The translations under genes and the position numbers were made by a program. The notes under the pieces were generated by a model. It saw nothing but the letters and a program-made list of their open reading frames with translations, was not told the DNA's origin and did not search any database. Positions 49,978 through 58,597 of a DNA stretch of 64,000 nucleotides are shown here, piece after piece. The stretch is from a virus: positions 57,205 through 121,204 of IMG/VR virus record IMGVR_UViG_3300042987_002221; one strand, written 5' to 3'. Positions within the stretch are counted from its first letter, which is position 1, and the number at the start of each line of letters is the position of its first letter.

Positions 49978-50589
49978 TTGATAATAGGTTTATCTGGAAG
50001 AATAGGTTCCGGCAAAGATACTGTTGCTGATTATTTGGTAAAACAACATGACTTTAAAAGATACAGTTATGCAGGAGTAGTCAAAGATTGTCTGTCACTA
50101 ATATTTGGTTGGGATCGTGAATTACTTAATGGCTATACTGTAGAGAGTAGAAATTTTAGAGAACAACCTGATGTTTGGTGGTCTAAAAGATTATGTATAG
50201 AAAATTTTTCTCCTAGATTTGCAATGCAACATATCGCAACTGATGTGTTGAGAAAACACTTTCGTGATGAGATTTGGGTTGCAAGTTTAGAATACAAACT
50301 CAAGAACGAAACACAAAACTGTGTTGTTACTGATTGTAGATTTCCAAATGAGTTTTATAGTTTAAAAAATCTAGATGGGATCACAGTTAGAATTGAACGT
50401 GGTGTAGAACCAAATTGGTATCAATATGCAAAAGATTTGACTAATCAAGATAACTTACAAAAGTTGTCTGAGCTAAATATCCATACCAGTGAATTTAGTA
50501 GTGTTTATTTACCTTATGATTATGTCATCAATAATGATGGCACGATTACTGACCTTTATTCTAAGATAGAATCATTGGTCAACTACTAA
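49978..50589 (+). CDS. 1: Deoxynucleoside monophosphate kinase (T4 gp1-like)
   Basis: It phosphorylates dNMPs for phage DNA synthesis. The 203-residue P-loop kinase has GLSGRIGSGKDTVADYL at the start, KDCLSLIFGW, RFAMQHIATDVLR and VVTDCRFPNEF with the Walker B-like Asp, the order seen in phage dNMP kinases. The start is TTG with AGAGG upstream; no ATG fits before the P-loop. It is co-directional with gene 13, 14 nt downstream. Its last 18 nt overlap the convergent HNH gene. Confidence 0.85.
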   Translation: MIIGLSGRIGSGKDTVADYLVKQHDFKRYSYAGVVKDCLSLIFGWDRELLNGYTVESRNFREQPDVWWSKRLCIENFSPRFAMQHIATDVLRKHFRDEIWVASLEYKLKNETQNCVVTDCRFPNEFYSLKNLDGITVRIERGVEPNWYQYAKDLTNQDNLQKLSELNIHTSEFSSVYLPYDYVINNDGTITDLYSKIESLVNY

Positions 50590-50922
50590 GTCTCCTCGTT
50601 TCCAATTTACTTCTTTTCGTTTTATAACTTCAATGCAGTTCAAACATACTGATCTAAGATTAGTGTGGTTGATGTTTTCTAAATTACCATCAACATGAAA
50701 GACTGTAATCTGTGATGTAAATAATGAATTAAACCCACATAGATCACATTTTGATTTTTTCTTGTACCCACTTTTTGTCCAAGTGGGTTTTCTTGCCTTT
50801 AATTTTTTTGAAATTCTACCGCAACCATCACAAGTTTTTCTGTAATATGTTTTATCATTTTTATGATAATTTACAGCACAGTGATTTTTATTACAGATTG
50901 TGCAAATAGGCCTAAGATTCAT
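50572..50922 (-). CDS. HNH endonuclease
   Basis: A 116-residue HNH protein with three CxxC sites (CTIC, CDGC, CDLC) and a core KCDLCGF...ITVFHVDGNLENINHTNLRSVCLNC, where the HVDGN and N-x-x-NLRSVC parts fit the HNH fold. It is probably a free-standing homing endonuclease. It overlaps the 3' end of the dNMP kinase gene on the other strand, as the first GIY-YIG gene overlaps the SPFH gene. Confidence 0.88.
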   Translation of the reverse strand: MNLRPICTICNKNHCAVNYHKNDKTYYRKTCDGCGRISKKLKARKPTWTKSGYKKKSKCDLCGFNSLFTSQITVFHVDGNLENINHTNLRSVCLNCIEVIKRKEVNWKRGDLVVDQ

Positions 50923-50926
50923 TCTA

Positions 50927-50934
50927 TATTTATG
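50927..50934 (-). promoter_or_regulatory. Late promoter CATAAATA abutting the HNH gene
   Basis: On the minus strand it ends 4 nt before the HNH ATG. Confidence 0.6.
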
Positions 50935-50980
50935 TAAAACCTTTAAAAGGCACGGTAATACCGACTTTTTGTAATAAACA

Positions 50981-50988
50981 AATAAATA
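50981..50988 (+). promoter_or_regulatory. Late promoter AATAAATA before the tail sheath gene
   Basis: It lies 50 nt before the sheath ATG, which has a strong AAAGGAAATAATT ribosome site. Confidence 0.65.
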
Positions 50989-51038
50989 TCATTACAAACA
51001 GGTAGTAAACCTCAAAATTTTACATAAAGGAAATAATT

Positions 51039-54000
51039 ATGGCCCTTACATCACCAGGCGTAGAAGTTAGTGTAATTGACCAAAGTCAATATTTACCAGC
51101 TCCAACAAATTCAGTACCATTCGTATTAGTTGCTACTGCACAAGATAAAGCAGACCCCAATGGTGTGGGTGTTGCTGCTGCTACAACCGCAGCAAATGCA
51201 GGAAGAGTTTTTGAAGTAACTAGTCAACGTGATCTAGTAACACTATATGGTACACCATTTTTCTATCAGACATCAAATGGTACACCTATTCAAGGTTATG
51301 AACTCAATGAGTATGGTCTATTGGCAGCATATTCATTGTTAGGCGTAACAAATCGTTGCTTTGTTTTGAGAGCAGATATTGATTTGGCAAGTTTAGTAGG
51401 TCAAACAAGCAGACCATCAGGTCTTCCTGATGCAGGTAGTTATTGGTTAAATGCTACTACATCAACATGGGGAATATATCAGTGGAACAAAACTACTGGT
51501 AAATTTACACTACAAAGCCCAATAGTAATTACTGATAGCGGTTCATTATCAGGCAGTGTACCTATAGCAAGCATCGGCAATATCGGTGATTATGCGGTAA
51601 ATGCGTTAGACATAAATGAATATGCTCCAGCTTCAGCACAAGCAGGACAATATTTTTACAAGACTACAGACAATGTTTGGGTAGTTTTAGGATCTGATGA
51701 TTGGGCTGTAGATGTTCCAACTGTTCAAGGAACTGAAGCTCCAACTGGAACAATAACAGGTACTTTCACTATCAGTTTATCAGGTGATGTTTCATTATCA
51801 GTTGCAGTTTCAGGAAATATCGAATCCGTTGCTACAGCCATTAACAACCTCGCTGTGACATATCTAACAGCAGAAGTTCGTGATGGTAAGTTATGTGTAT
51901 TCTTGACTTACCCAGAAGTTAATACCCCAACATCAGGATCTCCTGTAAGCACCCCAAGATATTTAAGTTTTGCAAACACTTCAGGTACACCACTAGCTAC
52001 TTTGGGTATTACTGCTGCAACTAACTATTATCGTCCAATTGTTCAATGGGGAACAAGTGCTCAACAACCATTATGGCAAACAGGTCAAACATATTCTAGA
52101 CCAAACGGCTCAGTTTGGTTAAAAGCAGGTGGATCTGGTTTAGCTCCAGTTGTGGCTGAATGGGATAGTACTTTAGTTTCTTGGCAAAACAAAACAGTAT
52201 CTTTAGCAGTAAGCGATGCTGCTGCTACTGCTGCGCTAGATTCGACCGGTGGACAGGCTATACCAGCAGGTACAGTTTACGGTCAATACAATTTCAACAA
52301 CAATTTATTCCCAACTGCTCCTGTTTATCTATGGGAAAGATTTGCATCTGGTGACACAGTAATTACTGGTTCAGTAGAAAATCCAGATTTCTTAGCTACA
52401 GTTGCTCCTGCTGATTTGGAAATCGGAAGAACATACAAAATTACTACAGTAGGTTCTACAACATGGACAGCATGCGGTGCGGCTGATAACAACCTAAACA
52501 CAGTTTTCGTTGCTACTGCTACTGGTTCAGGAACTGGTGTTGCACAACCTGTATATCAATTGACCGCTCAAGTTTCAACTCCAGGTTCTTCTTCATTATC
52601 TACAACATATACTGTTCCTGGTCTTGCTGGAATAAGTGACGCAACTGATTTTGTAACACAATGGTTGGCTGCAGGTATTCCTTATACAGACGCAAATGTA
52701 ACTACTGATGGTGCAATACAGTTGATACATACTGCAGGTGGTTCTATTATCCTCAGTGATAAGATTACTAGTGGTGCTGGAATAGGTAGATCAAGTGCAT
52801 TATTAGAATTAGCCGGTTTCGTAGCTGGTACTACTGATGGTGTCAAAAACTATAATGCTTTTAATACAACATATGCTGCGGTAGCTACAACAGGTGGATC
52901 TGGTAGTAGCTTAACAATTACTGCGATTGCATCAGGATATGGTTATTACACTGTTAACGCAAATACTTTCGGATCTGCTGGTTCAGGTTATGTAGTTGGT
53001 GATAGTGTTACTGTAGATGGATCTCTTTTGGGAGGTGAAACTACTACTAATGATTTAGTAGCTACAGTATTACAAGTAGGTGGATCTGGAAACGTACAAC
53101 GTATCGCATTTGAAAGTGGTACTCCAGATAATCTTTATGCAGTAGAACTAAGCAACTGGAGAGAATTTGCTTATACTGCAAATGAAGGTGCACCAGTCAA
53201 TACACCATCAAATGGTACAAATTGGTTCTACAGCGAAGTAGATCAAGTTGACATCATGATAAATTTTGATGGCGCTTGGAGAGGTTATAGAAATCAAGAT
53301 TATGACCTTAATGGATTCCCATTAACAGGAAGCAACAGCACAGATCCTAACGGTCCAATTGTCACTGCAAGTGCACCAACAACACAGAGCGATGGCACTG
53401 ATTTGGTATATGGTGATATTTGGATTGATACAAGTGATCTAGATAACTATCCAATCATTTATCGTTGGCAACAAGCTGATGGTGTAGATCAATGGGTTTT
53501 AATTGATAATACCGACCAAACTAATCCAAGTGGAATAGTATTTGCTGATGCACGTTGGTCATCATCTGGTGCAATAAATCCAGTAGATGATCCTATCCCA
53601 ACAATAAAAAGCTTGCTAACAAGTGATTATGTTGATTTAGATGTTCTAGATGTAAGTTTGTATCCAACTGGAATGTTGTTATTCAACACACGTAGATCAG
53701 GTTATAATGTGAAAGAATTTAACTCAAATTATTTCAACAATGCAAACTTCCCTGACGCAGGTGCATTTGATGCAGGTGATCCAACTAATACTGCTAACTT
53801 ACCTGAGTTCCCATACACATGGGTAAGCGTAAGTGGATTACAATCTAATGGTGCTCCTTATATGGGTCGTAAGGCTCAAAGAGCAATGGTTGTTGAAGCA
53901 ATGAGAGCAACAATTGATACTAACGTTACTATTAGAGATGAAGATGTATTCTTCAACTTACTAGCAGCACCTAACTATCCAGAACTTCAACCTAACATGG

Positions 54001-54806
54001 TTGTATTGAATGCTGACAGAGGTGAAACAGGTTATATTATCGGCGATACCCCAATGGGATTAGCTGATAACGCAACTGCAATTTCTGCTTGGGCTAATAA
54101 CACTGCTGGTGCAACAAGTACAGGTGAAGATGGATTAGTAACAAGAAATACATATTTAGGTCTCTTCTATCCAAGTGGAATAGCAAGTGATTTAAGTGGT
54201 AATTTAGTTGCTGTTCCTGCATCACATATGATGTTAAGAACATTCATCAGAAATGACAGTATTGCTTATCCTTGGTTTGCAGCAGCAGGTACACGTAGAG
54301 GTTTAATTGACAATGCTACAAATATTGGATATGTCAATCGTCAAACTGGTGAATTCCAGGTAGTAAGAACTAGTTTGGGAATCAGAGATGTATTGTATAC
54401 AAACTTTATCAACCCATTAGTATTCTTTACTGGTCAAGGTTTGTTGAATTTTGGCAACAAGACCAGTTTCAACTCACAGAGTGCATTGGATAGAACAAAC
54501 GTTGCAAGATTGATTGCTTACTTAAGAAGACAATTGACTATTGCTGCAAGACCGTTTATCTTCGAACCAAATGATTCATTAACTCGTGGACAAATTTCAG
54601 GAGTTATATCAACTCTAATGTTAGATACACAATCAAAACGTGGTATCTATGATTATTTGGTGATATGCGATGAATCAAACAATACGCCTGCAAGAATTGA
54701 TAGAAATGAATTGTGGGTAGATGTTGCAATTGAACCGGTTAAAGCTGTTGAATTTATTTACATACCAGTAAGAATTCTCAACACAGGAGAAATAGCAGCA
54801 TTATAA
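51039..54806 (+). CDS. 18: Tail sheath protein (T4 gp18-like), enlarged
   Basis: The contractile sheath subunit. The N-terminal MALTSPGVEVSVIDQSQYLPAPTNSVPFV and C-terminal RTNVARLIAYLRRQLTIAARPFIFEPND, then GIYDYLVICDESNN, are typical of T4-like sheaths. At 1255 residues it is almost twice T4 gp18 (659). The extra mass lies in the middle, about residues 110-900, and is beta-rich. It includes a module near 465-505 (GRTYKITTVGSTTWTACGA) that recurs in many phage surface proteins. The insert should project outward from the sheath. Confidence 0.93.
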   Translation: MALTSPGVEVSVIDQSQYLPAPTNSVPFVLVATAQDKADPNGVGVAAATTAANAGRVFEVTSQRDLVTLYGTPFFYQTSNGTPIQGYELNEYGLLAAYSLLGVTNRCFVLRADIDLASLVGQTSRPSGLPDAGSYWLNATTSTWGIYQWNKTTGKFTLQSPIVITDSGSLSGSVPIASIGNIGDYAVNALDINEYAPASAQAGQYFYKTTDNVWVVLGSDDWAVDVPTVQGTEAPTGTITGTFTISLSGDVSLSVAVSGNIESVATAINNLAVTYLTAEVRDGKLCVFLTYPEVNTPTSGSPVSTPRYLSFANTSGTPLATLGITAATNYYRPIVQWGTSAQQPLWQTGQTYSRPNGSVWLKAGGSGLAPVVAEWDSTLVSWQNKTVSLAVSDAAATAALDSTGGQAIPAGTVYGQYNFNNNLFPTAPVYLWERFASGDTVITGSVENPDFLATVAPADLEIGRTYKITTVGSTTWTACGAADNNLNTVFVATATGSGTGVAQPVYQLTAQVSTPGSSSLSTTYTVPGLAGISDATDFVTQWLAAGIPYTDANVTTDGAIQLIHTAGGSIILSDKITSGAGIGRSSALLELAGFVAGTTDGVKNYNAFNTTYAAVATTGGSGSSLTITAIASGYGYYTVNANTFGSAGSGYVVGDSVTVDGSLLGGETTTNDLVATVLQVGGSGNVQRIAFESGTPDNLYAVELSNWREFAYTANEGAPVNTPSNGTNWFYSEVDQVDIMINFDGAWRGYRNQDYDLNGFPLTGSNSTDPNGPIVTASAPTTQSDGTDLVYGDIWIDTSDLDNYPIIYRWQQADGVDQWVLIDNTDQTNPSGIVFADARWSSSGAINPVDDPIPTIKSLLTSDYVDLDVLDVSLYPTGMLLFNTRRSGYNVKEFNSNYFNNANFPDAGAFDAGDPTNTANLPEFPYTWVSVSGLQSNGAPYMGRKAQRAMVVEAMRATIDTNVTIRDEDVFFNLLAAPNYPELQPNMVVLNADRGETGYIIGDTPMGLADNATAISAWANNTAGATSTGEDGLVTRNTYLGLFYPSGIASDLSGNLVAVPASHMMLRTFIRNDSIAYPWFAAAGTRRGLIDNATNIGYVNRQTGEFQVVRTSLGIRDVLYTNFINPLVFFTGQGLLNFGNKTSFNSQSALDRTNVARLIAYLRRQLTIAARPFIFEPNDSLTRGQISGVISTLMLDTQSKRGIYDYLVICDESNNTPARIDRNELWVDVAIEPVKAVEFIYIPVRILNTGEIAAL

Positions 54807-54807
54807 T

Positions 54808-54831
54808 AGAATGGGCGTAACAGCCCATTCT
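54808..54831 (+). terminator. Terminator hairpin after the sheath gene
   Basis: Stem GAATGGGC/GCCCATTC with loop GTAACA, 3 nt after the stop. The T-rich tail is weak. Confidence 0.7.
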
Positions 54832-54837
54832 ATATGT

Positions 54838-54845
54838 GATAAATA
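54838..54845 (+). promoter_or_regulatory. Late promoter GATAAATA before the tail tube gene
   Basis: It lies 19 nt before the ATG, with AGGAGATAACTAAT as ribosome site. Confidence 0.68.
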
Positions 54846-54864
54846 AAATTAGGAGATAACTAAT

Positions 54865-55473
54865 ATGGCAAATTTAAAGAATTTATCAGTTGGCAGTGAC
54901 GGCAATCAAACTCTTTTGATGCCTAAATTACAATATAGGTTTAGGCTTGTTTTTGAAAATTTTGGTGGCGGAGAAACAGCAGTATTGACAAGGCAAGTAG
55001 TTGATTGTTCTAGACCCAGTTTAACTTTTCAGACAATTAATTTACCAGTTTATAACTCTACAGTTTATATAGCAGGTAAACATACATGGGCTACCATGTC
55101 AATAAACTTACGTGATGATATTGAAGGTGGAGTTACTAAACAAGTAGGTGCACAGGTTCAAGCACAGTTAGATATGTTAGAGCAATCAGGTGCAAGAGCA
55201 GGGGCGGATTATAAATTTAGACTCAAGTTACAAATGCTAGATGGTGCAAATGGTGCATTTAATCCAGGCGTACTTGAAGAATGGGATCTTGAAGGTTGTT
55301 TTTTGACTGCCGTTAACTACAACACAGTAAATTATGGTACAAGTGAAGCTGTACTTATTGCACTTACTGTTCAATATGATAATGCAATACAAACAGTAGG
55401 CGGCGGAATAAGTGAAGAATTTCAACCGGCTAGAGGTTCTGATTTAGGTACTGCTACAGGTGACGGGGCTTAA
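54865..55473 (+). CDS. 19: Tail tube protein (T4 gp19-like)
   Basis: It forms the inner tube through which DNA passes. The 202-residue protein has LMPKLQYRFRLVFENFG near the N-terminus, TRQVVDCSRPSLTFQTINLPVYNSTVYIAGKHTWATMSINLRDD, and WDLEGCFLTAVNYNTVNYG, all characteristic of T4-like tubes (163 residues in T4). It follows the sheath gene, the standard order. A Gly-rich tail of about 25 residues is extra. Confidence 0.92.
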   Translation: MANLKNLSVGSDGNQTLLMPKLQYRFRLVFENFGGGETAVLTRQVVDCSRPSLTFQTINLPVYNSTVYIAGKHTWATMSINLRDDIEGGVTKQVGAQVQAQLDMLEQSGARAGADYKFRLKLQMLDGANGAFNPGVLEEWDLEGCFLTAVNYNTVNYGTSEAVLIALTVQYDNAIQTVGGGISEEFQPARGSDLGTATGDGA

Positions 55474-55488
55474 TACCACTACAAAATA

Positions 55489-56361
55489 ATGACAATTACA
55501 TTACGTGATTTTACACACGCCTCTAAAATATTTAGGGGCGGTAATTATGCTAAGGCACCCAAACTTAAATTTTTATTTCATGTATATTTTGCATTAAATG
55601 AAAATTCGTACAACAACGGTACACTGGGGCCTTTAGCGTCTGACCAGCCATTTGGTGTTTTAGTAAAAACAGTTAAATTGCCTAGTTTTCAAGTAACTAC
55701 ACAAGAATTAAATCAATATAACCGCAAAAGAATAGTACAAACTAAAATAAAATACGAAAATATTGATATTATATTCCATGACGACAGTAGTAATTTAATA
55801 ACAGGATTATGGAATCAGTATTACACATACTATTACAAAGATAGTTTGAATTATAAAAATATGCAATTCATTGGTAGTAGAGGATATACTCCACCTGAAA
55901 GTGCAACTACAACTCCTGAAAGTAGAAAAAACATTTATTCACCTGATATAAATGACAGTACAAGTTGGGGTTATATCGGTGAAACAACAACGCAATCGGC
56001 CTTTAAAAAAGCGTTTTTCAAATATATTACAATTTTTGGATTCAATCAACACAAATTTACCTCATATACATTAGTAAATCCTATAATCAATAGATTAAAT
56101 CATGATACATATAATTATAGTGAAGGTGGGGGAACAATGGAAATTGGTATGAACATAGGTTATGAAACTGTAATATATAATCAAGGTGCAATGGATGGTC
56201 AAGATCCACAAAACATAGTAACAGGATTTGGATTAGAAGCTAATTACGACAAAACTTTAAGTCCCATAACTAAACCAGGTGAAAATAGATTAGTTCAAAT
56301 GAATGACGGAACTGTACCTGCTAATGGTGGATTTATAATAGACAGTATTACACAAAGATAA
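55489..56361 (+). CDS. Tube- or baseplate-related virion protein
   Basis: A 290-residue protein starting 15 nt after the tube gene. APKLKFLFHVYFALN with VKTVKLPSFQVTTQELNQYNRKRIVQTKIKYENIDIIFHDD is a tube-like pattern (two beta blocks around a LP-x-F hinge), so it is probably a gp19-fold relative such as a tube terminator or tube-baseplate junction protein. The exact T4 counterpart cannot be fixed. Confidence 0.68.
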   Translation: MTITLRDFTHASKIFRGGNYAKAPKLKFLFHVYFALNENSYNNGTLGPLASDQPFGVLVKTVKLPSFQVTTQELNQYNRKRIVQTKIKYENIDIIFHDDSSNLITGLWNQYYTYYYKDSLNYKNMQFIGSRGYTPPESATTTPESRKNIYSPDINDSTSWGYIGETTTQSAFKKAFFKYITIFGFNQHKFTSYTLVNPIINRLNHDTYNYSEGGGTMEIGMNIGYETVIYNQGAMDGQDPQNIVTGFGLEANYDKTLSPITKPGENRLVQMNDGTVPANGGFIIDSITQR

Positions 56362-56362
56362 A

Positions 56363-56620
56363 ATGAACAACAATCAAGCAAATGTAGCATACAATTATCA
56401 AAAAAATCCTTATTTGATTAAAACAAATAAGGAGCAGTCTATTTTAGGGTTTACATTAACACAGCGTGATAATACTCAACTTAACAGAAATGTAAACTCA
56501 CTTTTCCCTATAAATTTTTCTACTCCCAATCCTGCAGCAGGATCTCCTACAGCAGGAACTGTGATTGGACCTAGACCTGTGACTTTTGAACCAGTCGCTG
56601 GCTTTCAAAATATAACTTAA
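56363..56620 (+). CDS. Small virion-cluster protein
   Basis: An 85-residue Asn- and Pro-rich protein (MNNNQANVAYNYQKNPYLIKT), starting 1 nt after the tube-like gene. It looks unstructured, like a linker or plug peptide. No family is recognised. Confidence 0.55.
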   Translation: MNNNQANVAYNYQKNPYLIKTNKEQSILGFTLTQRDNTQLNRNVNSLFPINFSTPNPAAGSPTAGTVIGPRPVTFEPVAGFQNIT

Positions 56621-56622
56621 TT

Positions 56623-56985
56623 ATGGCAACTATAACCGAAGATAGAAATTCTTTAGACAGAACTATAAAAATATTTGATAGTTTTTACAATTCAAATATT
56701 TCTGTTTCAGCGAATCAATATGATGTTGTGCGTAGTTATTTTGTTGGCGTTTGTCCTTCAGAAACTATAGCTAATAATTTCACTGCGATATTGTGTAGAA
56801 TTGCAAGTGTTACCGGTGTTAACGTTTTAGATTTATTAGGAGAAATCAAAGGTACTAATAATCAATTGCAGATGAACGCAAAAATTTGTTACTATTTAAA
56901 TGGTATAAAGTCTAAAACTTCTTTATACGGTATAAACGTTATTCCTAAACCAGTTCAACCTGTAGCAAGAAATGTAGTCTTATGA
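56623..56985 (+). CDS. Conserved T4-like structural or assembly protein
   Basis: A 120-residue protein with IKIFDSFYNSNISVSANQYDVVRSYFVGVC and YYLNGIKSKTSLYGINVIPKPVQPVARNVVL. This pattern recurs in T4-like cyanophages next to gene 4. The role is unknown. Its end overlaps gene 4 by four bases. Confidence 0.68.
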   Translation: MATITEDRNSLDRTIKIFDSFYNSNISVSANQYDVVRSYFVGVCPSETIANNFTAILCRIASVTGVNVLDLLGEIKGTNNQLQMNAKICYYLNGIKSKTSLYGINVIPKPVQPVARNVVL

Positions 56986-57416
56986 CTAGATGGGCACAAG
57001 GTATATTCACTCCTAAAAACCCACAGAAATATGTAGGGAATCACAAACCTCGTTATCGTTCTGGTTGGGAAATGGCATTCATGAATTTTTTAGATTCTAA
57101 CAATAACATATTGTATTGGGCAAGTGAAAGCATAACTATACCTTATAAACATCCTTTGACAGGTAAACCAGCTAATTATATACCTGATTTTTTCGTAGTC
57201 TATGAAAACAAATACGGAAAAAGATTAGCTGAGATAGTTGAAATAAAACCAAAAAAACAAAGTTTGATGGAAAATAAAGCAATGAGTGTAAAAGACAGAG
57301 CCGTAATTGCAATTAATCATGCAAAATGGCAGTCAGCAGCAGCATATTGTAAAAGTCAAGGCTATGGATTTAGAGTTTTGAATGAAGATCAATTGTTTCA
57401 TAACGGTAGAAAATAA
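56982..57416 (+). CDS. 4: Head completion protein (T4 gp4-like)
   Basis: It completes filled heads and readies them for tail joining. The 144-residue protein has YVGNHKPRYRSGWEMAFMNFLD, NYIPDFFVVYENKYGKRLAEIVEIKPKKQ and WQSAAAYCKSQGYGFRVLNED. These match T4 gp4 (150 residues), whose fold is related to PD-(D/E)XK nucleases: the D in IPDF and the E-x-K in VEIKPKKQ sit where catalytic residues would be. Confidence 0.92.
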   Translation: MTRWAQGIFTPKNPQKYVGNHKPRYRSGWEMAFMNFLDSNNNILYWASESITIPYKHPLTGKPANYIPDFFVVYENKYGKRLAEIVEIKPKKQSLMENKAMSVKDRAVIAINHAKWQSAAAYCKSQGYGFRVLNEDQLFHNGRK

Positions 57417-57438
57417 TTTACCCAAACTTTAAATTGTT

Positions 57439-57446
57439 AATAAATA
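57439..57446 (+). promoter_or_regulatory. Late promoter AATAAATA abutting the small terminase
   Basis: It ends 4 nt before the ATG at 57451, with no room for a ribosome site. Confidence 0.6.
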
Positions 57447-57450
57447 GTAG

Positions 57451-57924
57451 ATGTCTAAAAAATTAGCTGAATTATTTGAATTACCAACCGATGAAGAAAA
57501 TTCATTATTGACTCCTATTGTTGAAGAACAACGAGAGAATGTAGCAGAAACGTTGTCTAATATTGAAAAAATAGAAAATGCATTGCCGCAAGTTAGAGGT
57601 CTTGAAGCTAGTGATACTGAATTTGACAACTTAGCTAATTTAGCTATAGAGAGTTATAAAAACTTGCATGAGTTAGGTATGCAAGTTGATAGTAGATTTA
57701 GTGCTGAGATATTTGGTGTAGCTAGCAATATGTTAGGTCATGCGATAACTGCTAAAACAGCAAAAGTAAACAAAAAATTAAAAACAATTGAGTTGCAGTT
57801 AAAAAAAGCTATGCTAGATGCAAAGCTTGCAACTAAAGCAGAAGAAGTTGAATCTACTCCAGTTGGTGAAGGTAAAGCATTAGATCGCAATGAGTTACTT
57901 AAGATGTTAGCCTCAAAATCTTAG
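57451..57924 (+). CDS. terS: Probable small terminase subunit (T4 gp16-like)
   Basis: A 157-residue, almost fully helical protein with a central coiled-coil pair (FDNLANLAIESYKNLHELGMQV, then AEIFGVASNMLGHAITAKTAKVNKKLKTIELQLKKAM). This matches the core layout of T4 gp16 (164 residues), which forms the DNA-recognition ring. An acidic N-terminus and the ending LDRNELLKMLASKS fit T4-like cyanophage versions. The large subunit is far off at 2.5 kb. The call rests on fold pattern and head-gene context. Confidence 0.65.
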   Translation: MSKKLAELFELPTDEENSLLTPIVEEQRENVAETLSNIEKIENALPQVRGLEASDTEFDNLANLAIESYKNLHELGMQVDSRFSAEIFGVASNMLGHAITAKTAKVNKKLKTIELQLKKAMLDAKLATKAEEVESTPVGEGKALDRNELLKMLASKS

Positions 57925-57931
57925 TAAGAGT

Positions 57932-57939
57932 GATAAATA
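57932..57939 (+). promoter_or_regulatory. Late promoter GATAAATA
   Basis: It lies 25 nt before the next gene, with TAAGGATTCTT as ribosome site. Confidence 0.65.
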
Positions 57940-57964
57940 CTATTATATTAATGTAAGGATTCTT

Positions 57965-58579
57965 ATGCGTGGTTTAAAACAGTTTATAACCGAAAGTGTT
58001 AAAACATACAATTACACGATTAAAATTGCCGGTGATGTGGATAAAAACTTTTTGGATTTGTTTAAATACAATCTAAACAAGTTCGATCCTATTGAAATAA
58101 GTAGCCCGTCTAGTACTCCTATTCAAAAATCACCTTATGGTTTTCCTGGATTAGAAAATCAAAGTGTAACTATAATCAAAGCTAATTTTAGATATCCAGC
58201 AACTGAACCTATGATACAACAAATCGCACAGTTATGTGGTTATAATGTAAACATGGTACGTGCTATATCTACAGATTTTGATGATAGTATCAATCTTGAA
58301 GCTGATAAATTTGCAAATCAAATGAAAGAAAGTCCAGTTCTTACTCATGAAGAAATGGCTGATAATGGCAAAGAAGCTAGTAAAGCTTATAGTCAAAGTT
58401 ATTTGAATTCAATTAAAGATCAAGGTAAGAACAGTAAGATTGATATTCCATATGAAGGTAAAAAGACACCTGATAGTTTTGACCCATTTAAAGCTATACC
58501 ACAAGATGTTAAAGGTGCAAAGAGTCCAATGAGCACAATTACAAGACCGCCTAAGCCAAAGACAGGCGCTATGGCATGA
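57965..58579 (+). CDS. Probable internal head or virion protein
   Basis: A 204-residue protein whose N-terminus MRGLKQFITESVKTYN holds I-T-E|S, a match to the T4 prohead-protease rule, and resembles the capsid-targeting leaders of internal proteins. The body has a possible ferredoxin-like fold (TIKIAGDVDKNFLDLFKYNL; MIQQIAQLCGYNVNMVRAIS), then a long Lys/Pro-rich disordered tail ending RPPKPKTGAMA. Confidence 0.6.
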   Translation: MRGLKQFITESVKTYNYTIKIAGDVDKNFLDLFKYNLNKFDPIEISSPSSTPIQKSPYGFPGLENQSVTIIKANFRYPATEPMIQQIAQLCGYNVNMVRAISTDFDDSINLEADKFANQMKESPVLTHEEMADNGKEASKAYSQSYLNSIKDQGKNSKIDIPYEGKKTPDSFDPFKAIPQDVKGAKSPMSTITRPPKPKTGAMA

Positions 58580-58597
58580 TAATTAAAGGAAAATAAA

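Noticed and set aside
50940-50975. A possible displaced 3' end of the dNMP kinase gene beyond the HNH gene
   Set aside because: GGCACGGTAATACCGAC has slight likeness to the kinase end, but needs gaps, loses the frame and is better explained by the small hairpin CGGTA-A-TACCG.
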